DNA of 64,000 bases from Streptococcus bovimastitidis (GCF_001885095.1 NZ_LZDD01000001.1:310001-374000); one strand, 5' to 3'; numbered from the stretch's first letter, positions 45,314 to 55,448 are shown. Notes: a model not told the origin generated them from the sequence alone. Numbers and translations: made by a program.

Positions 45314-48079
45314 ATGAATAATTGGAATAATGGGAACTTAGAACAAGTCCACCAAGCAGATGAACAAGGCCTATACGACCTCCTAGAAACATGCCAAGAG
45401 GGCTTGAGCAATCAAGAAGCACTTGCCCGCCAAGCCATGATTGGTAAGAACATTTTAGCTGCCGAAAAGAAAGAATCTCTTTTTGTCACTTTTATTAAGA
45501 ATTTTACTGGCCTCATGGCAATCCTCTTATGGGTTGCAGGGGCTATTGCCATTTTCTCCCATAGTCCGGAACTGGGCATAGCCATTTGGATGGTTAATGT
45601 CATAAACGGACTTTTTAGCTTTGTCCAAGAACATCGGGCTAGTCAGGCGACCGAAGCCCTCAAACGTATGTTGCCTTCCTATTGCCGTGTCATAAGAGAT
45701 GGACAAGAATGCAAACTTTTAGCCGAAGATTTGGTGATTGGGGACTTGGTCTTAATTGAAGAAGGGGATAAAATCTCAGCCGATGGACGCCTTCTCCAAA
45801 GTAATGATTTAAAGGTTAACCAGTCAGCTTTAACCGGGGAATCCAATCCCATTGAAAAAACAGAATTTCCTGATAGCGACAGCAATAAAACATCTCTAGA
45901 ATTTGATAACATGGTTTTTGCTGGAACCAGTGTTTCAGCTGGTTCAGGCAAATTTATTGTTACAGCTATCGGAATGGCCACTGAATTTGGTCAAATTGCC
46001 CACCTTACACAAGAAATGCAGGAAGAAAAGAGTCCTTTGCAAAAAGAATTAGACCTTTTGACAAAGCAGATCTCCTTAATAGCTGTTTCAATCGGTCTTT
46101 TCTTCCTCGTTTCTTCTATGTTCTTAGTAGGACAACCCTTTGCTCAAGCCTTTATCTTTGCTTTAGGAATGATTGTTGCCTTTATACCAGAGGGTCTTTT
46201 ACCCACAGTAACCTTATCCCTTGCCATGGCAGTGCAAAGAATGGCAAAGGAACATGCCCTGGTTAAGAAACTATCCTCAGTTGAAACCTTAGGAGCCACC
46301 TCAGTTATTTGTTCTGATAAAACAGGGACATTGACCCAAAATGCAATGACCGTCAATTCCCTTTGGACATCTGGCCGCCAAATTGATGTTACCGGACTCG
46401 GTTATGATAGCCATGGTGAGCTGCAAGAAGAGGGGGAAACCATTAAGCCAGATCAGGACCAACTCCTCACCAAACTGATAAGATACGCTCCTCTCTGCTC
46501 CAACGCCAAAGTCCTTGCGCCAAATGCCGAAAATCCTAATTACACTGTTCTTGGCGACCCTACCGAAGCCTGCCTCAATGTCCTTGCAGAAAAAGCTGGC
46601 TTCCAATTAGCTGACCTTCAAAAAGCCTACCCAAGACTCAGAGAATTTCCTTTCGATTCCGTTCGGAAGCGGATGACCACTCTTCACCAATCAGCTGAGC
46701 AAGGTACCTTATTTACCATCACCAAAGGAGCTCCCAAAGAGATTTTAGAAAAAGCTGCCTTTTATTGTGATGAATATGGTGTCCATCCCATGACAGAAGC
46801 TTATTTCCAAGCCAGTCTGGCTGCCAATGACCAATTCGCTCAAGAAGGGCTCCGCGTCTTAGCACTTGCTTACCGGGATTGGCCAGCAGAGACTGATAAG
46901 AATTCACTGACCCTGCAGGATGTGGAAGAGGAATTAATTTTTATCGGATTAATCTCCATGAGTGACCCACCACGTCAGGGGGTTATTGAGGCCATTGAAA
47001 AATGCCATAAGGCCTCTATCCGCATCATCATGGTAACTGGAGATTACGGCATCACCGCCTTGAGTATTGCCAAAAAAATTGGTATCGTCAAAGGTGAGCA
47101 AGCACGTGTGATTTCAGGTTCAGAACTTGTTCATCTCTCCGATCAAGAGCTTAAAAAAGCTTTGAAAGGTGAAGTGGTCTTTGCTCGGGTGGCACCAGAA
47201 CAGAAATTCAGGGTGGTTAAGAACTTGCAAGAAATGGGCGAAGTAGTGGCCGTTACAGGTGATGGGATCAACGATGCTCCAGCCTTGAAAAGAGCTGATA
47301 TCGGGGTTGCGATGGGTATTACCGGTACCGATGTGGCCAAAGAATCTGCTGATATGATATTGACCGATGATAACTTTTCATCAATTGTTCATGCGGTGGA
47401 AGAAGGTCGAGCTGTTTACCGCAACATCCAAAAATTCTTGTCCTACATTATTACGTCCAATGGACCAGAAGCAGTCCCATCAGCCTTTTTCCTCTTCTCA
47501 AAAGGTTTTATTCCCCTTCCATTAACCGTGATGCAAATCTTGACCATTGACTTAGGAACAGATATGTTACCGGCATTGGGGCTTGGTATCGAGCCACCAG
47601 TAGAAGGCGTCATGGATAAACCACCTCGGTTAATCACAGACCGCCTACTCGATCGCAGCTTGATTGTTAAAGCCTTTTGTTGGTATGGCATGCTTGAATC
47701 ACTGATTGCCATGATAGGATTCTTCTTCGTTTATTATCTAGGACAAGGTCATCTCAATCATTTTGTCAATCACGGTCTCCTATACCACCAAGCAACAACA
47801 ATTACTCTAGGTGCTATCATTTTTGCCCAAATGGGCATGGTCATGAACGCCAGGGCAGATGGCCAATCCATTTTCACTCTCAAGTATTTTGCTAATAAGT
47901 TAATCAATTTAGGTATCATCTTGGAAATCTTCCTCTTCCTTTGCTTGACCTATCTGCCATTTTTACAAGGTATCTTTAACACAGCCCCATTAGCACCAAT
48001 TCATTGGCTCTATCTACTAACATGTCCATTCCTAATGACGGCCATGGAAGAAACTCGATTAAGGTTGAAGAAGAAATGA
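45314..48079 (+). CDS. P-type cation-transporting ATPase (P2 type)
   Basis: A 921-residue P2-type ATPase. The phosphorylation motif SDKTGTLTQNAM is near residue 337, ALTGES near 176 (dephosphorylation loop), TGDGINDAPALKRADIG near 652, and the membrane motif IPEGLLPTVTLSLAMAV near 294, which is closer to Na+/K+-type pumps (PEGLL) than to the PEGLP of calcium pumps. The N-terminal Cation_ATPase_N domain and the C-terminal Cation_ATPase_C (six helices) are present. The ion is uncertain. Translation could begin at TTG 45308, but ATG 45314 with GAGGG upstream is the better start. A cre-like site suggests repression by CcpA. Confidence 0.9.
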   Translation: MNNWNNGNLEQVHQADEQGLYDLLETCQEGLSNQEALARQAMIGKNILAAEKKESLFVTFIKNFTGLMAILLWVAGAIAIFSHSPELGIAIWMVNVINGLFSFVQEHRASQATEALKRMLPSYCRVIRDGQECKLLAEDLVIGDLVLIEEGDKISADGRLLQSNDLKVNQSALTGESNPIEKTEFPDSDSNKTSLEFDNMVFAGTSVSAGSGKFIVTAIGMATEFGQIAHLTQEMQEEKSPLQKELDLLTKQISLIAVSIGLFFLVSSMFLVGQPFAQAFIFALGMIVAFIPEGLLPTVTLSLAMAVQRMAKEHALVKKLSSVETLGATSVICSDKTGTLTQNAMTVNSLWTSGRQIDVTGLGYDSHGELQEEGETIKPDQDQLLTKLIRYAPLCSNAKVLAPNAENPNYTVLGDPTEACLNVLAEKAGFQLADLQKAYPRLREFPFDSVRKRMTTLHQSAEQGTLFTITKGAPKEILEKAAFYCDEYGVHPMTEAYFQASLAANDQFAQEGLRVLALAYRDWPAETDKNSLTLQDVEEELIFIGLISMSDPPRQGVIEAIEKCHKASIRIIMVTGDYGITALSIAKKIGIVKGEQARVISGSELVHLSDQELKKALKGEVVFARVAPEQKFRVVKNLQEMGEVVAVTGDGINDAPALKRADIGVAMGITGTDVAKESADMILTDDNFSSIVHAVEEGRAVYRNIQKFLSYIITSNGPEAVPSAFFLFSKGFIPLPLTVMQILTIDLGTDMLPALGLGIEPPVEGVMDKPPRLITDRLLDRSLIVKAFCWYGMLESLIAMIGFFFVYYLGQGHLNHFVNHGLLYHQATTITLGAIIFAQMGMVMNARADGQSIFTLKYFANKLINLGIILEIFLFLCLTYLPFLQGIFNTAPLAPIHWLYLLTCPFLMTAMEETRLRLKKK

Positions 48080-48230
48080 GAAGCTTGTAGATATAGCATT
48101 TTTAGAAATTTTTAAGACTAGAAACGAAAAATTCTCAAGATTATTAAGCCATATGAATAAATTCTGCATTCAAAAATTGTAAGCTAGCAAATAAATGACC
48201 TATTACTAAAACTTATAGCAGACAGAGAAA

Positions 48231-48276
48231 AACAAGCCTTTAGGTGACCTATCATAGGAGCCAAAGGCTTGTTTTT
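48231..48276 (+). terminator. Terminator after the P-type ATPase gene
   Basis: AACAAGCCTTT (48231-48241) pairs with AAAGGCTTGTT (48263-48273), with a 21-nt loop, followed by a T run. It lies 150 bp after the gene; the 150 bp between are AT rich with no gene. Its T side also supplies the -35 box of lplA. Confidence 0.82.
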
Positions 48277-48297
48277 TAAGGGTTTTTGGCTTAAAAT
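48269..48297 (+). promoter_or_regulatory. lplA promoter overlapping the upstream terminator
   Basis: TTGTTT (48269-48274), a 17-bp spacer and TAAAAT (48292-48297), 37 nt before the lplA ATG. Confidence 0.6.
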
Positions 48298-48334
48298 AGA
48301 GACTGTAATTAATCGAAAAAAATAGGAGAAAAAA

Positions 48335-49324
48335 ATGAAATATATTGTTAACAAAAGTAACAACCCAGCTTATAATATTGCCTTAGAAGCTTACGCTTTT
48401 AGAGAATTACTTTCAGAAGATGAAATCTTCATTTTATGGATCAATGAGCCAGCAATCATCATTGGTAAACACCAAAACACTATTCAAGAAATTAATAAAG
48501 AATATACTGATGAGCACGGAATCCACGTGGTTCGTCGCCTTTCTGGTGGTGGAGCTGTTTACCATGACCTCAATAACCTTAACTACACTATCATTTCTAA
48601 CAAAACAACTGAGGGTGCCTTTGATTTTAAAACTTTCTCTCAACCTGTTATTGAAACTCTAGCTGACTTAGGTGTTAAAGCTGAATTTACTGGTCGTAAC
48701 GACTTGGAAATCAATGGTAAGAAGTTCTGTGGAAATGCTCAAGCCTATTACAAAGGCCGGATGATGCACCATGGTTGTCTCCTCTTCGATGTTGACATGA
48801 CAGTGCTCGGCGATGCCCTTAAAGTCAGCAAAGATAAAATCGAATCTAAAGGGATTAAATCAGTGCGTGCCCGCGTGACCAATATTCTTAACGAGTTACC
48901 AGAAAAAATTACGGTTAACGAATTCTCAGATAAAATCTTGGATAAAATGAAAGAAACATATCCAGACATGACTGAGTACGTGCTTTCTGAAGATGAATTG
49001 GCGAAAATCCAAAAATTAGCTGATGAACAATTCGGTAGCTGGAACTGGACTTACGGTAAAGCCCCTGAATACACCATCGAACGCAATGTTCGTTATGCAG
49101 CAGGAAAAATCAATACCTTTGCCAACGTTGAAAATTCTGTCATCAAAAACATCAAAATCTACGGAGACTTCTTCGGAATTAAAGATGTTCAAGACATTGA
49201 AGCCTTATTAATCGGTTCTAAATACGAATATAAAGATGTTCTTGAAAAACTTCAAGGCATCGATACAGCACAATACTTCTCAGGCATGACTGTCGAAGAA
49301 ATTGCCAAAGCAATTGTTGCTTAA
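48335..49324 (+). CDS. lplA: Lipoate-protein ligase A
   Basis: A 329-residue ligase that adenylates lipoate and attaches it to lipoyl-domain lysines. The family block VVRRLSGGGAVYHDLNNLNYTII near residues 65-87, GRNDLEINGKKFCGNAQAYY near 118-137 and the lysine-rich VSKDKIESKGIKSVRARVTNIL near 168-189 are present, along with the C-terminal accessory domain. RBS AGGAGAAAA. Its location next to the pyruvate dehydrogenase operon, whose E2 and E3 both have lipoyl domains, points to them as its targets. Confidence 0.94.
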   Translation: MKYIVNKSNNPAYNIALEAYAFRELLSEDEIFILWINEPAIIIGKHQNTIQEINKEYTDEHGIHVVRRLSGGGAVYHDLNNLNYTIISNKTTEGAFDFKTFSQPVIETLADLGVKAEFTGRNDLEINGKKFCGNAQAYYKGRMMHHGCLLFDVDMTVLGDALKVSKDKIESKGIKSVRARVTNILNELPEKITVNEFSDKILDKMKETYPDMTEYVLSEDELAKIQKLADEQFGSWNWTYGKAPEYTIERNVRYAAGKINTFANVENSVIKNIKIYGDFFGIKDVQDIEALLIGSKYEYKDVLEKLQGIDTAQYFSGMTVEEIAKAIVA

Positions 49325-49334
49325 TGAATAAGAG

Positions 49335-49366
49335 AAACCCATGGAATCGGATGATTTCATGGGTTT
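49335..49366 (+). terminator. lplA terminator
   Basis: A 14-bp stem (49335-49348 with 49353-49366, one G-T pair) and T run. Confidence 0.85.
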
Positions 49367-49369
49367 TAT

Positions 49370-49685
49370 TAAACATACTTTTTTGAGTGCTTGGGACGGA
49401 AGCGGATCCTTTTAGAAATCTACTACTAAAACTTATGCCAAAGCTCTAATAATTTCCTAGGTGATTGACTAATCATTTTAGCTAAAAAAATATACAGAAA
49501 ATAAATTGCACCCTATGAGTTGAAATGAAAAATCAAAGGCTTTTCAGTCCTTGTAATGGCATTGTTTTATCAGATTCATCAATAATTCTTGTCGGATCTC
49601 GCTTAGGTTTTGATCAGTCAATGCTCTCTTCTTAAAAAAATGCTTAGCAGTTAACAATGCAGCAAAATCAACTATAATTGCTTAA
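49370..49685. other. Decayed gene-free stretch before the LPXTG remnant
   Basis: About 310 bp with no supported open frame and stops in all frames. It probably holds unrecognisable remains of the surface protein whose C-terminal end is at 49686-49802. A minus-strand open stretch of about 45 codons (near 49550-49680) is not convincing as a gene. Confidence 0.4.
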
Positions 49686-49802
49686 GCTGGAGAAAGCTTG
49701 CCTTTAACTGGTGAATCAGTTACCCCATTCTTCACGGCAGCTGCTTTAGCAGTTATGGCTGGTGCAGGTACGATATCTGCTGTAAAAACTAAAAAAGACT
49801 AA
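49686..49802 (+). pseudogene. C-terminal remnant of an LPXTG cell-wall-anchored protein
   Basis: Thirty-eight codons in one frame: [16 protein letters not shown], then a hydrophobic Ala-rich stretch of about 17 residues and the charged tail KTKKD followed by TAA. This is a complete sortase A sorting signal (LPLTG, membrane segment, positive tail). A stop codon lies directly upstream in the same frame and there is no start codon or ribosome site, so only the 3' end of a surface-protein gene remains. The identity of the lost protein cannot be told from this part. Confidence 0.82.
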
Positions 49803-49886
49803 ACATTAAGCAATATTCTACCTATTCATGATAGTAAAAAAAGCCTCTGAGGAATTGCTCCTCGGAGGTTTTTTGAATCATCATTT

Positions 49887-50675
49887 TTATTTCTCAAATT
49901 CGGCCTTACTTTTAACGTCTGCGTACTCTTCAGCAACTTCCTTAGCCAGGATGTCTTTGTAGGCCGGCAAGTTAAGCTCTTGTCCGTACTTGTTTTTTAA
50001 GGCAGTTGTTACCAGACGGTAGGCCAAGTTAACATTCCTAGAGAGGATTGGTCCGTGGAAGTAAGAGCCATAGACATTCTTGTAGTGAACCCCCTCACTA
50101 CCATCTTCCTTATTATTGCCGTTTCCGTATACCACATTGCCCAGTGGTTTCTCATCGTCCGATAAGAACGTCCGGCCTTGGTGGTTTTCAAAGCCGTAAT
50201 AGGTTTCATTAAATTCAGCATTGTGAATCTTGATGTCGCCGATAAAGCGGTTGTTTTCCTGATTCAAAGTGTAGTGGTCCATGACCCCGATGCCGTCAAT
50301 TCTAACACCGTTAGCTTGGACATAGTACTGGCCTAGTAATTGAAAGCCCCCGCAGATGGCCAAAATGACCTTATCCTGGTTGATGTAATTGGCGATGGCT
50401 TCTCGTTTTGAAGGTAAATCTTTTGCCACAATAGACTGCTCATAATCCTGACCGCCGCCGAAGAAAACCAAGTCGTAGTGATCAGTATCAAAGTTGTCAC
50501 CAATGGATAGGATATCTATAGTCATCTTTGCGCCCAGCTTTTCAGCCACATATTTGAGCATGAGGACATTGCCGTTATCGCCATAGGTGTTCATCAAATT
50601 GCCGTAAAGATGAGCCATATTAAGCTCATAGTTATAGTCGCGGTTGTCTGGAGATTGTAGTGAAGTATAAGTCAT
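49887..50675 (-). CDS. gatD: Lipid II isoglutaminyl synthase, glutamine amidotransferase subunit
   Basis: A 262-residue class I (CobB/CobQ-like) glutaminase. The catalytic Cys is in [13 protein letters not shown] near residue 94-106 and a catalytic His in [13 protein letters not shown] near 190. With MurT it amidates the D-Glu of the lipid II stem peptide to D-isoGln, which is essential for cross-linking in streptococci. The start overlaps the murT stop by one base (TAATG), so the two subunits are made together. The AAGGAGATG string upstream holds its Shine-Dalgarno. Confidence 0.95.
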   Translation of the reverse strand: MTYTSLQSPDNRDYNYELNMAHLYGNLMNTYGDNGNVLMLKYVAEKLGAKMTIDILSIGDNFDTDHYDLVFFGGGQDYEQSIVAKDLPSKREAIANYINQDKVILAICGGFQLLGQYYVQANGVRIDGIGVMDHYTLNQENNRFIGDIKIHNAEFNETYYGFENHQGRTFLSDDEKPLGNVVYGNGNNKEDGSEGVHYKNVYGSYFHGPILSRNVNLAYRLVTTALKNKYGQELNLPAYKDILAKEVAEEYADVKSKAEFEK

Positions 50676-52018
50676 TAGTTCATCTCCTTTCCGACAAGGT
50701 GTTGGTTGGCCAGGATTTGGCGGAATTCAAGCATAGCAGTATAGGTAGCGAGGATATAAGCATGTTTAGCTTCTTGTTGCTGAATAGCAGCCATGACATC
50801 CTCAAGTTTTTCCAACTCCGTGATCTTGTTTTCCTCGTAGCCTGAGACCCGAAGTCTGCGAGCAATTTCCGAGTGGCGGACGCCTCCTGCATTAACTTCG
50901 GTGATGTCCATGTCATTGATCAGCTCAAAATTAGCATCCCAAATCCATGAGGTATCGATACCGTCAGCATAGTTGGCATTAAGCAAGACTGATAAAGAAA
51001 ATGGATAATCTGCTAATTTAATCATTTCTAAGGACTGACTAGCACCAACTGGGTTTTTAATCAAGACTAAGGTACAAGATTTATCCCCAACAGTGAAGGT
51101 TTCCTGACGGCCAAAGACAGCCCGGCTCTTGTTGAAACCAGCCTTGATTTGTTGCGGGTCAACGCCAAAGAACTCAGCCACAGCCACAGCAGCCAAGGCA
51201 TTATAAATGTTATAAAGGCCACCGACATTAATCTTGTATTCTTGTTCGTCAATAACAAAAGCTGAAGAAGAATTGGTTAATTCTGCTAGTTCAGTCAATT
51301 GGTAGTCTAAGCCTGGACGCTGGAAGTCGCAGTTAAGGCAGACGTAGTGGCCCAAATTAGCATAAGTATTTTGTTTGTATTGTAGAATATGCTCACATTT
51401 AGGGCAGAGAATACCCTCAGTATTGTAGTGGGCCAACTGTGGCTCATGTGATTCCGTATTAAAACCATAATATTTAATCGGATTAATGACTTCTTTAGAA
51501 GCAAAAATCGGACTGTCGCCATTAGCCAAAATGGTTGCCTTTGGTGCATTTTTCGCCCCGTCAAGAATCATTTGGTAGGTGGTATAAATTTCCCCATAAC
51601 GGTCCATTTGATCCCGGAAAATATTGGTAAAAACAAAAAGACTTGGGGTAATGTATTGAGTTACCTTAGGCAAGCTGGCTTCATCAATCTCTAAAACAGC
51701 AATTTTTTTACCATTTTTACCAGGCTTAGCCGAAAGGAAAGTCGATACAATCCCTGTAATCATATTGGCTCCACTTGGATTGGTTAAAACCTCTCCGTAG
51801 GCTTCTTTTAAAATGCCAACAGTCAGAGCAGTGGTTAAGGTTTTCCCATTGGTCCCTGTGACAACAACAATTTCATAATCCTTAGCTAGGGTATCTAGAA
51901 TGTCTTGGTCAAATTGCAAGGCTAATTTTCCTGGATAGGTTGAACCACGACCCATACTTTTTAGTACCGTCTGTGCTGTTTTTCCGGCAGTAATGCCCAT
52001 TAATGTCTTCATTTTCAT
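50675..52018 (-). CDS. murT: Lipid II isoglutaminyl synthase, Mur-ligase-like subunit
   Basis: A 447-residue Mur ligase homologue. The ATP-binding [14 protein letters not shown] is near residues 52-65, followed by the MurT-specific zinc ribbon CPKCEHIL and CLNCDFQRP (about 205-232), inserted in the central domain, and a C-terminal DUF1727 domain (about 315-440). MurT activates lipid II Glu for amidation by the GatD-produced ammonia. Two ATGs (52018 and 52012) are possible; neither has a Shine-Dalgarno, and an extended -10 lies 6 nt before the first, so the mRNA is likely leaderless. Confidence 0.94.
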   Translation of the reverse strand: MKMKTLMGITAGKTAQTVLKSMGRGSTYPGKLALQFDQDILDTLAKDYEIVVVTGTNGKTLTTALTVGILKEAYGEVLTNPSGANMITGIVSTFLSAKPGKNGKKIAVLEIDEASLPKVTQYITPSLFVFTNIFRDQMDRYGEIYTTYQMILDGAKNAPKATILANGDSPIFASKEVINPIKYYGFNTESHEPQLAHYNTEGILCPKCEHILQYKQNTYANLGHYVCLNCDFQRPGLDYQLTELAELTNSSSAFVIDEQEYKINVGGLYNIYNALAAVAVAEFFGVDPQQIKAGFNKSRAVFGRQETFTVGDKSCTLVLIKNPVGASQSLEMIKLADYPFSLSVLLNANYADGIDTSWIWDANFELINDMDITEVNAGGVRHSEIARRLRVSGYEENKITELEKLEDVMAAIQQQEAKHAYILATYTAMLEFRQILANQHLVGKEMN

Positions 52019-52024
52019 GTTTAT

Positions 52025-52033
52025 ATTTTAACA
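52025..52033 (-). promoter_or_regulatory. Extended -10 of murT-gatD, 6 nt before the ATG
   Basis: On the minus strand TGTTAAAAT (TAAAAT at 52030-52025), then six bases and the murT ATG. No ribosome binding site is visible. Confidence 0.55.
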
Positions 52034-52074
52034 TAGAATTGATGATTTTAGATACAGAAAAACTTTAAGAAAAA

Positions 52075-52083
52075 TGTTATAAT
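52075..52083 (+). promoter_or_regulatory. Extended -10 promoter of cdaA-cdaR-glmM
   Basis: TGTTATAAT with TATAAT at 52078-52083, 36 nt before the cdaA ATG. Confidence 0.65.
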
Positions 52084-52119
52084 GTTACAGATATCTATTT
52101 CACATAGAAAGAGAGTAGT

Positions 52120-52965
52120 ATGAGTAATCTTAGTAATATCGACGTTCGCTTTATTCAAAGTTTATTTAGTGATCCTTGGCTGGTCACCATCCACCTACTA
52201 GACATCCTGATTGTAGCCTATGCCATCTATCGCTTTATCAAGGCACTAGCCGGCACCAAAATCATGTCCTTGGTTCAAGGGGTCTTACTATTTATCATTT
52301 TGCGCTTTGTCGCGGAATGGGTAGGACTGACTACCATTACCTATCTGATGAACCAGGTCATTACTTACGGTGTCATCGCGGGTGTTATTATCTTTGCACC
52401 GGAAATTCGGGCAGGTCTCGAAAAATTTGGGCGCTCGACCCAGGTATTTCGACCTAAAGAATTAATGAGTGACGAAGAGAAACTCTTAGATGCTATCGTT
52501 AAATCAGTAGCCTATATGAGTCCCAGGAAAATTGGTGCCTTGATTGCTATCGAACAAGCACAAACCCTGCAAGAATATATTTTAACAGGGATTCCTTTGC
52601 ATGCGGACATTTCTAGTCAGTTATTAATTAATATCTTTATCCCCAACACGCCTTTGCATGATGGGGCAGTTATCATTTCAGAAAACAAAGTCTTATCTTC
52701 GTGTTCTTATTTGCCACTGTCAGAATCCATGTCTATTTCCAAAGAGTTTGGAACAAGGCACCGGGCGGCAATTGGCTTATCAGAGAATTCAGATGCCATT
52801 ACCATTGTCGTTTCTGAAGAAACAGGTGGTATTTCTATCACACGTAAAGGACAATTCCTTCATGATTTGTCTAAAGAAGAATTTGAGTCAGTCTTACGCT
52901 CTTATTTAATCAAGGGTGGTACACCAAATACTCCCTGGTATAAAAAATGGATGGGAGGCAAATAA
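52120..52965 (+). CDS. cdaA: Diadenylate cyclase CdaA
   Basis: A 281-residue membrane-bound enzyme that makes c-di-AMP from two ATP. Three N-terminal transmembrane helices (about 25-100) are followed by the DAC domain with LHDGAVIISENKVLSS near 184 (DGA motif) and FGTRHRAAIGLSE near 216 (RHR motif). GAGAG precedes the ATG by about 5 nt. It is the first gene of the conserved cdaA-cdaR-glmM operon, linking c-di-AMP (potassium and osmotic balance) with cell-wall precursor supply. Confidence 0.96.
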   Translation: MSNLSNIDVRFIQSLFSDPWLVTIHLLDILIVAYAIYRFIKALAGTKIMSLVQGVLLFIILRFVAEWVGLTTITYLMNQVITYGVIAGVIIFAPEIRAGLEKFGRSTQVFRPKELMSDEEKLLDAIVKSVAYMSPRKIGALIAIEQAQTLQEYILTGIPLHADISSQLLINIFIPNTPLHDGAVIISENKVLSSCSYLPLSESMSISKEFGTRHRAAIGLSENSDAITIVVSEETGGISITRKGQFLHDLSKEEFESVLRSYLIKGGTPNTPWYKKWMGGK

Positions 52966-52967
52966 GC

Positions 52968-53924
52968 GTGAAATCATTTTTTAACAGTCGCCTTTGGTTA
53001 GGTCTCGTCTCTATTTTCCTAGCTATCGTTCTCTTTTTAGCAGCTGCATCAAGTAGTGTATCTAATTCAAATAGCCAACTCTACAGCCCAATAGAAACCT
53101 ATACGCACAGCTTAACCGATGTCCCTATCGATCTCAAGTACGATAGTGATAAATACTTTATCAGTGAGTATTCATACGGAGCCCAAGTCTATCTGACCTC
53201 TACCAACCGGATCAAGTTGGATTCTGAAGTCAATAGTGACACCCGTAATTTTAAGATTGTGGCAGATTTGTCCCACAGCAAGCCTGGTAAAGTAACAGTC
53301 CCTCTCAAGGTCAATAATTTACCATCTGGCGTTGCGGCAAAGGTGACACCGGGCAAAATTTCAGTAACCATCGGTAAGAAAAAGACCAAAACTTTTTCTG
53401 TTAGCGGTAGCGCAGATTCTAAACAGATTGCGTCTGGTTACGAAATCGCTGAAATTTCAACAGACATTAGTAAGGTAGAAGTGACTTCTGATGAATCAAA
53501 AATTGATTTAATTGACCATGTTGTGGCAAAACTACCTGATGATGTCAATTTGAAAGAAGATTATAGTGACGAGGTGACTTTACAAGCCGTTTCTGCGGAC
53601 GGTACCGTACTGGCCAGCTCTATCAGTCCTGCCAGAACCAACCTCAAAGTATCTATTAAGAAAATCACAAAAGAAGTGCCAATTCGCATGTCTATGCTTG
53701 GTACTGTTAATGGTGGTCTTGCGTCTATTACGCCAAAATTATCTCGACAAACGGCGATTATTTCAGGACCTAAAGAGGTCTTGGATAATACTTATGAAGT
53801 GGTGGCTGAATTTGACATTTCAGATGTCACAAAAAATACCAATAAAACTGTAAGCTTAAAGGCTGATGGGGTTTCGATTGAACCAACTTCAGTTGTGGTT
53901 CAGTTGACAACGAAAAAGAAATAA
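52968..53924 (+). CDS. cdaR: CdaA regulatory protein CdaR (YbbR-like)
   Basis: A 318-residue protein with one N-terminal transmembrane segment (about 9-28, LWLGLVSIFLAIVLFLAAAS) and three or four YbbR beta-domains outside the membrane (repeated PI..K..., e.g. LTDVPIDLKYDSDKYF, KEVPIRMSMLG). It modulates CdaA activity. The frame extends upstream to 52947, but GTG 52968, with GGAGG 8 nt upstream and 2 bp after cdaA stop, is the better start. Confidence 0.92.
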   Translation: MKSFFNSRLWLGLVSIFLAIVLFLAAASSSVSNSNSQLYSPIETYTHSLTDVPIDLKYDSDKYFISEYSYGAQVYLTSTNRIKLDSEVNSDTRNFKIVADLSHSKPGKVTVPLKVNNLPSGVAAKVTPGKISVTIGKKKTKTFSVSGSADSKQIASGYEIAEISTDISKVEVTSDESKIDLIDHVVAKLPDDVNLKEDYSDEVTLQAVSADGTVLASSISPARTNLKVSIKKITKEVPIRMSMLGTVNGGLASITPKLSRQTAIISGPKEVLDNTYEVVAEFDISDVTKNTNKTVSLKADGVSIEPTSVVVQLTTKKK

Positions 53925-53984
53925 TACATAATATCAAAGGAAATTTGGAAACGGAGGAAGCGCTTAGGCGCTGAAGGATAAATT

Positions 53985-55337
53985 ATGGGGAAATATTTTG
54001 GAACAGACGGTGTGCGTGGTGAAGCAAACATTGAGTTAACACCGGAATTAGCATTTAAATTAGGTCGCTTTGGAGGCTACGTCTTAAGCCAACATGAAAC
54101 AGAACGACCAAAAGTTTTTGTAGCAAGAGATACCCGCATTTCAGGAGAAATGTTAGAATCAGCTCTTGTTGCAGGTTTGCTATCTGTTGGGATTGAAGTA
54201 TACAAATTAGGTGTCCTAGCAACACCGGGTGTTTCTTACTTAGTAAGAACCGAAAATGCTAGCGCTGGTGTTATGATATCAGCCAGCCACAATCCAGCCT
54301 TGGATAACGGCATCAAATTCTTTGGTAGCGACGGCTTTAAATTAGCTGACGATCAAGAATTAGAAATAGAAGCTCTTTTAGATGCTAGTGAAGATACCCT
54401 ACCTCGCCCAAGTGCTGAAGGCTTAGGAACACTTGTTGATTATCCAGAAGGCCTACGAAAATACGAAAAATTCTTAGTCTCAACTGGTCTTGACTTAGAA
54501 GGCATGAAAGTTGCCCTTGACACTGCCAACGGGGCAGCATCAGTATCAGCGCGTGATATCTTCTTAGACTTAAACGCTGACATCACTGTCATTGGTGAAA
54601 AAGCAAATGGTCTCAACATCAATGATGGCATCGGTTCAACTCATCCAGAAAAATTACAAGAACTTGTCCTTGAAAATGGTTCAGATCTTGGTTTGGCTTT
54701 TGATGGGGATAGTGACCGTTTAATTGCGGTTGATGAAGAGGGCCAAATTGTTGACGGTGATAAAGTCATGTTTATCATTGGGAAGTATCTATCAGAAAAA
54801 GGACTCCTTGCGCAAAACACCATCGTTACTACAGTGATGTCTAACCTCGGTTTTCACAAAGCTCTAGATGAACACGGCATTAATAAAGCCATCACCGCAG
54901 TCGGCGACCGCTACGTTGTCGAAGAAATGCGTAAAAACAATTATAACCTCGGTGGTGAACAATCTGGACACGTCATCATCATGGATTACAACACAACTGG
55001 TGACGGCCAACTAACAGCTATTCAATTGACCAAGGTCATGAAAGAAACTGGCAAAACCCTGTCAGAATTAGCTAGTGAAGTAACCATCTACCCACAAAAA
55101 TTAGTTAACATTCGTGTTGAAAATAGCATGAAAGACAAAGCTATGGAAGTCCCAGCTATCGCAGCTATCATTGAAAAAATGGAAGCTGAGATGCAAGGCA
55201 ACGGCCGCATCCTGGTAAGACCAAGTGGAACAGAGCCCCTCCTCCGTGTCATGGCAGAAGCACCAACCCATGAAGAAGTCGACTACTATGTTGATACCAT
55301 CGCCGATGTTGTCCGCCAAGAAATTGGAATTGACTAA
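53985..55337 (+). CDS. glmM: Phosphoglucosamine mutase
   Basis: A 450-residue alpha-D-phosphohexomutase that converts glucosamine-6-phosphate to glucosamine-1-phosphate for UDP-GlcNAc. The phosphoserine loop is [13 protein letters not shown] near residues 97-109, the metal loop FDGDSDRLI near 240, and the sugar/phosphate loops GEQSGH near 325 and [12 protein letters not shown] near 409. GAAGGA lies before the ATG. GlmM binds and inhibits CdaA in related bacteria, which fits their joint operon. Confidence 0.97.
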   Translation: MGKYFGTDGVRGEANIELTPELAFKLGRFGGYVLSQHETERPKVFVARDTRISGEMLESALVAGLLSVGIEVYKLGVLATPGVSYLVRTENASAGVMISASHNPALDNGIKFFGSDGFKLADDQELEIEALLDASEDTLPRPSAEGLGTLVDYPEGLRKYEKFLVSTGLDLEGMKVALDTANGAASVSARDIFLDLNADITVIGEKANGLNINDGIGSTHPEKLQELVLENGSDLGLAFDGDSDRLIAVDEEGQIVDGDKVMFIIGKYLSEKGLLAQNTIVTTVMSNLGFHKALDEHGINKAITAVGDRYVVEEMRKNNYNLGGEQSGHVIIMDYNTTGDGQLTAIQLTKVMKETGKTLSELASEVTIYPQKLVNIRVENSMKDKAMEVPAIAAIIEKMEAEMQGNGRILVRPSGTEPLLRVMAEAPTHEEVDYYVDTIADVVRQEIGID

Positions 55338-55420
55338 AAACAGATATTTCAAATACTATTTCAATACTTTTTCTGATCGATAGTGGTTAGAAAAAACAAA
55401 ATTCGATTTAATATACTATT

Positions 55421-55448
55421 GAAGCTAGAACAAGTCTGTTCTAGCTTC
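55421..55448 (+). terminator. cdaA-glmM operon terminator
   Basis: A perfect 11-bp stem (55421-55431 with 55438-55448) followed by AGCTATTTT, 84 nt after glmM. The rest of the gap to 55600 is AT rich; AAGATGAGA/TCTCATCTT (near 55498 and 55553) is a second, long-loop inverted repeat. Confidence 0.65.

Noticed and set aside
49550-49685. A minus-strand open stretch of about 45 codons in the decayed lplA-gatD gap
   Set aside because: It is bounded by stops, lacks a start with a ribosome site, and matches nothing I recognise.
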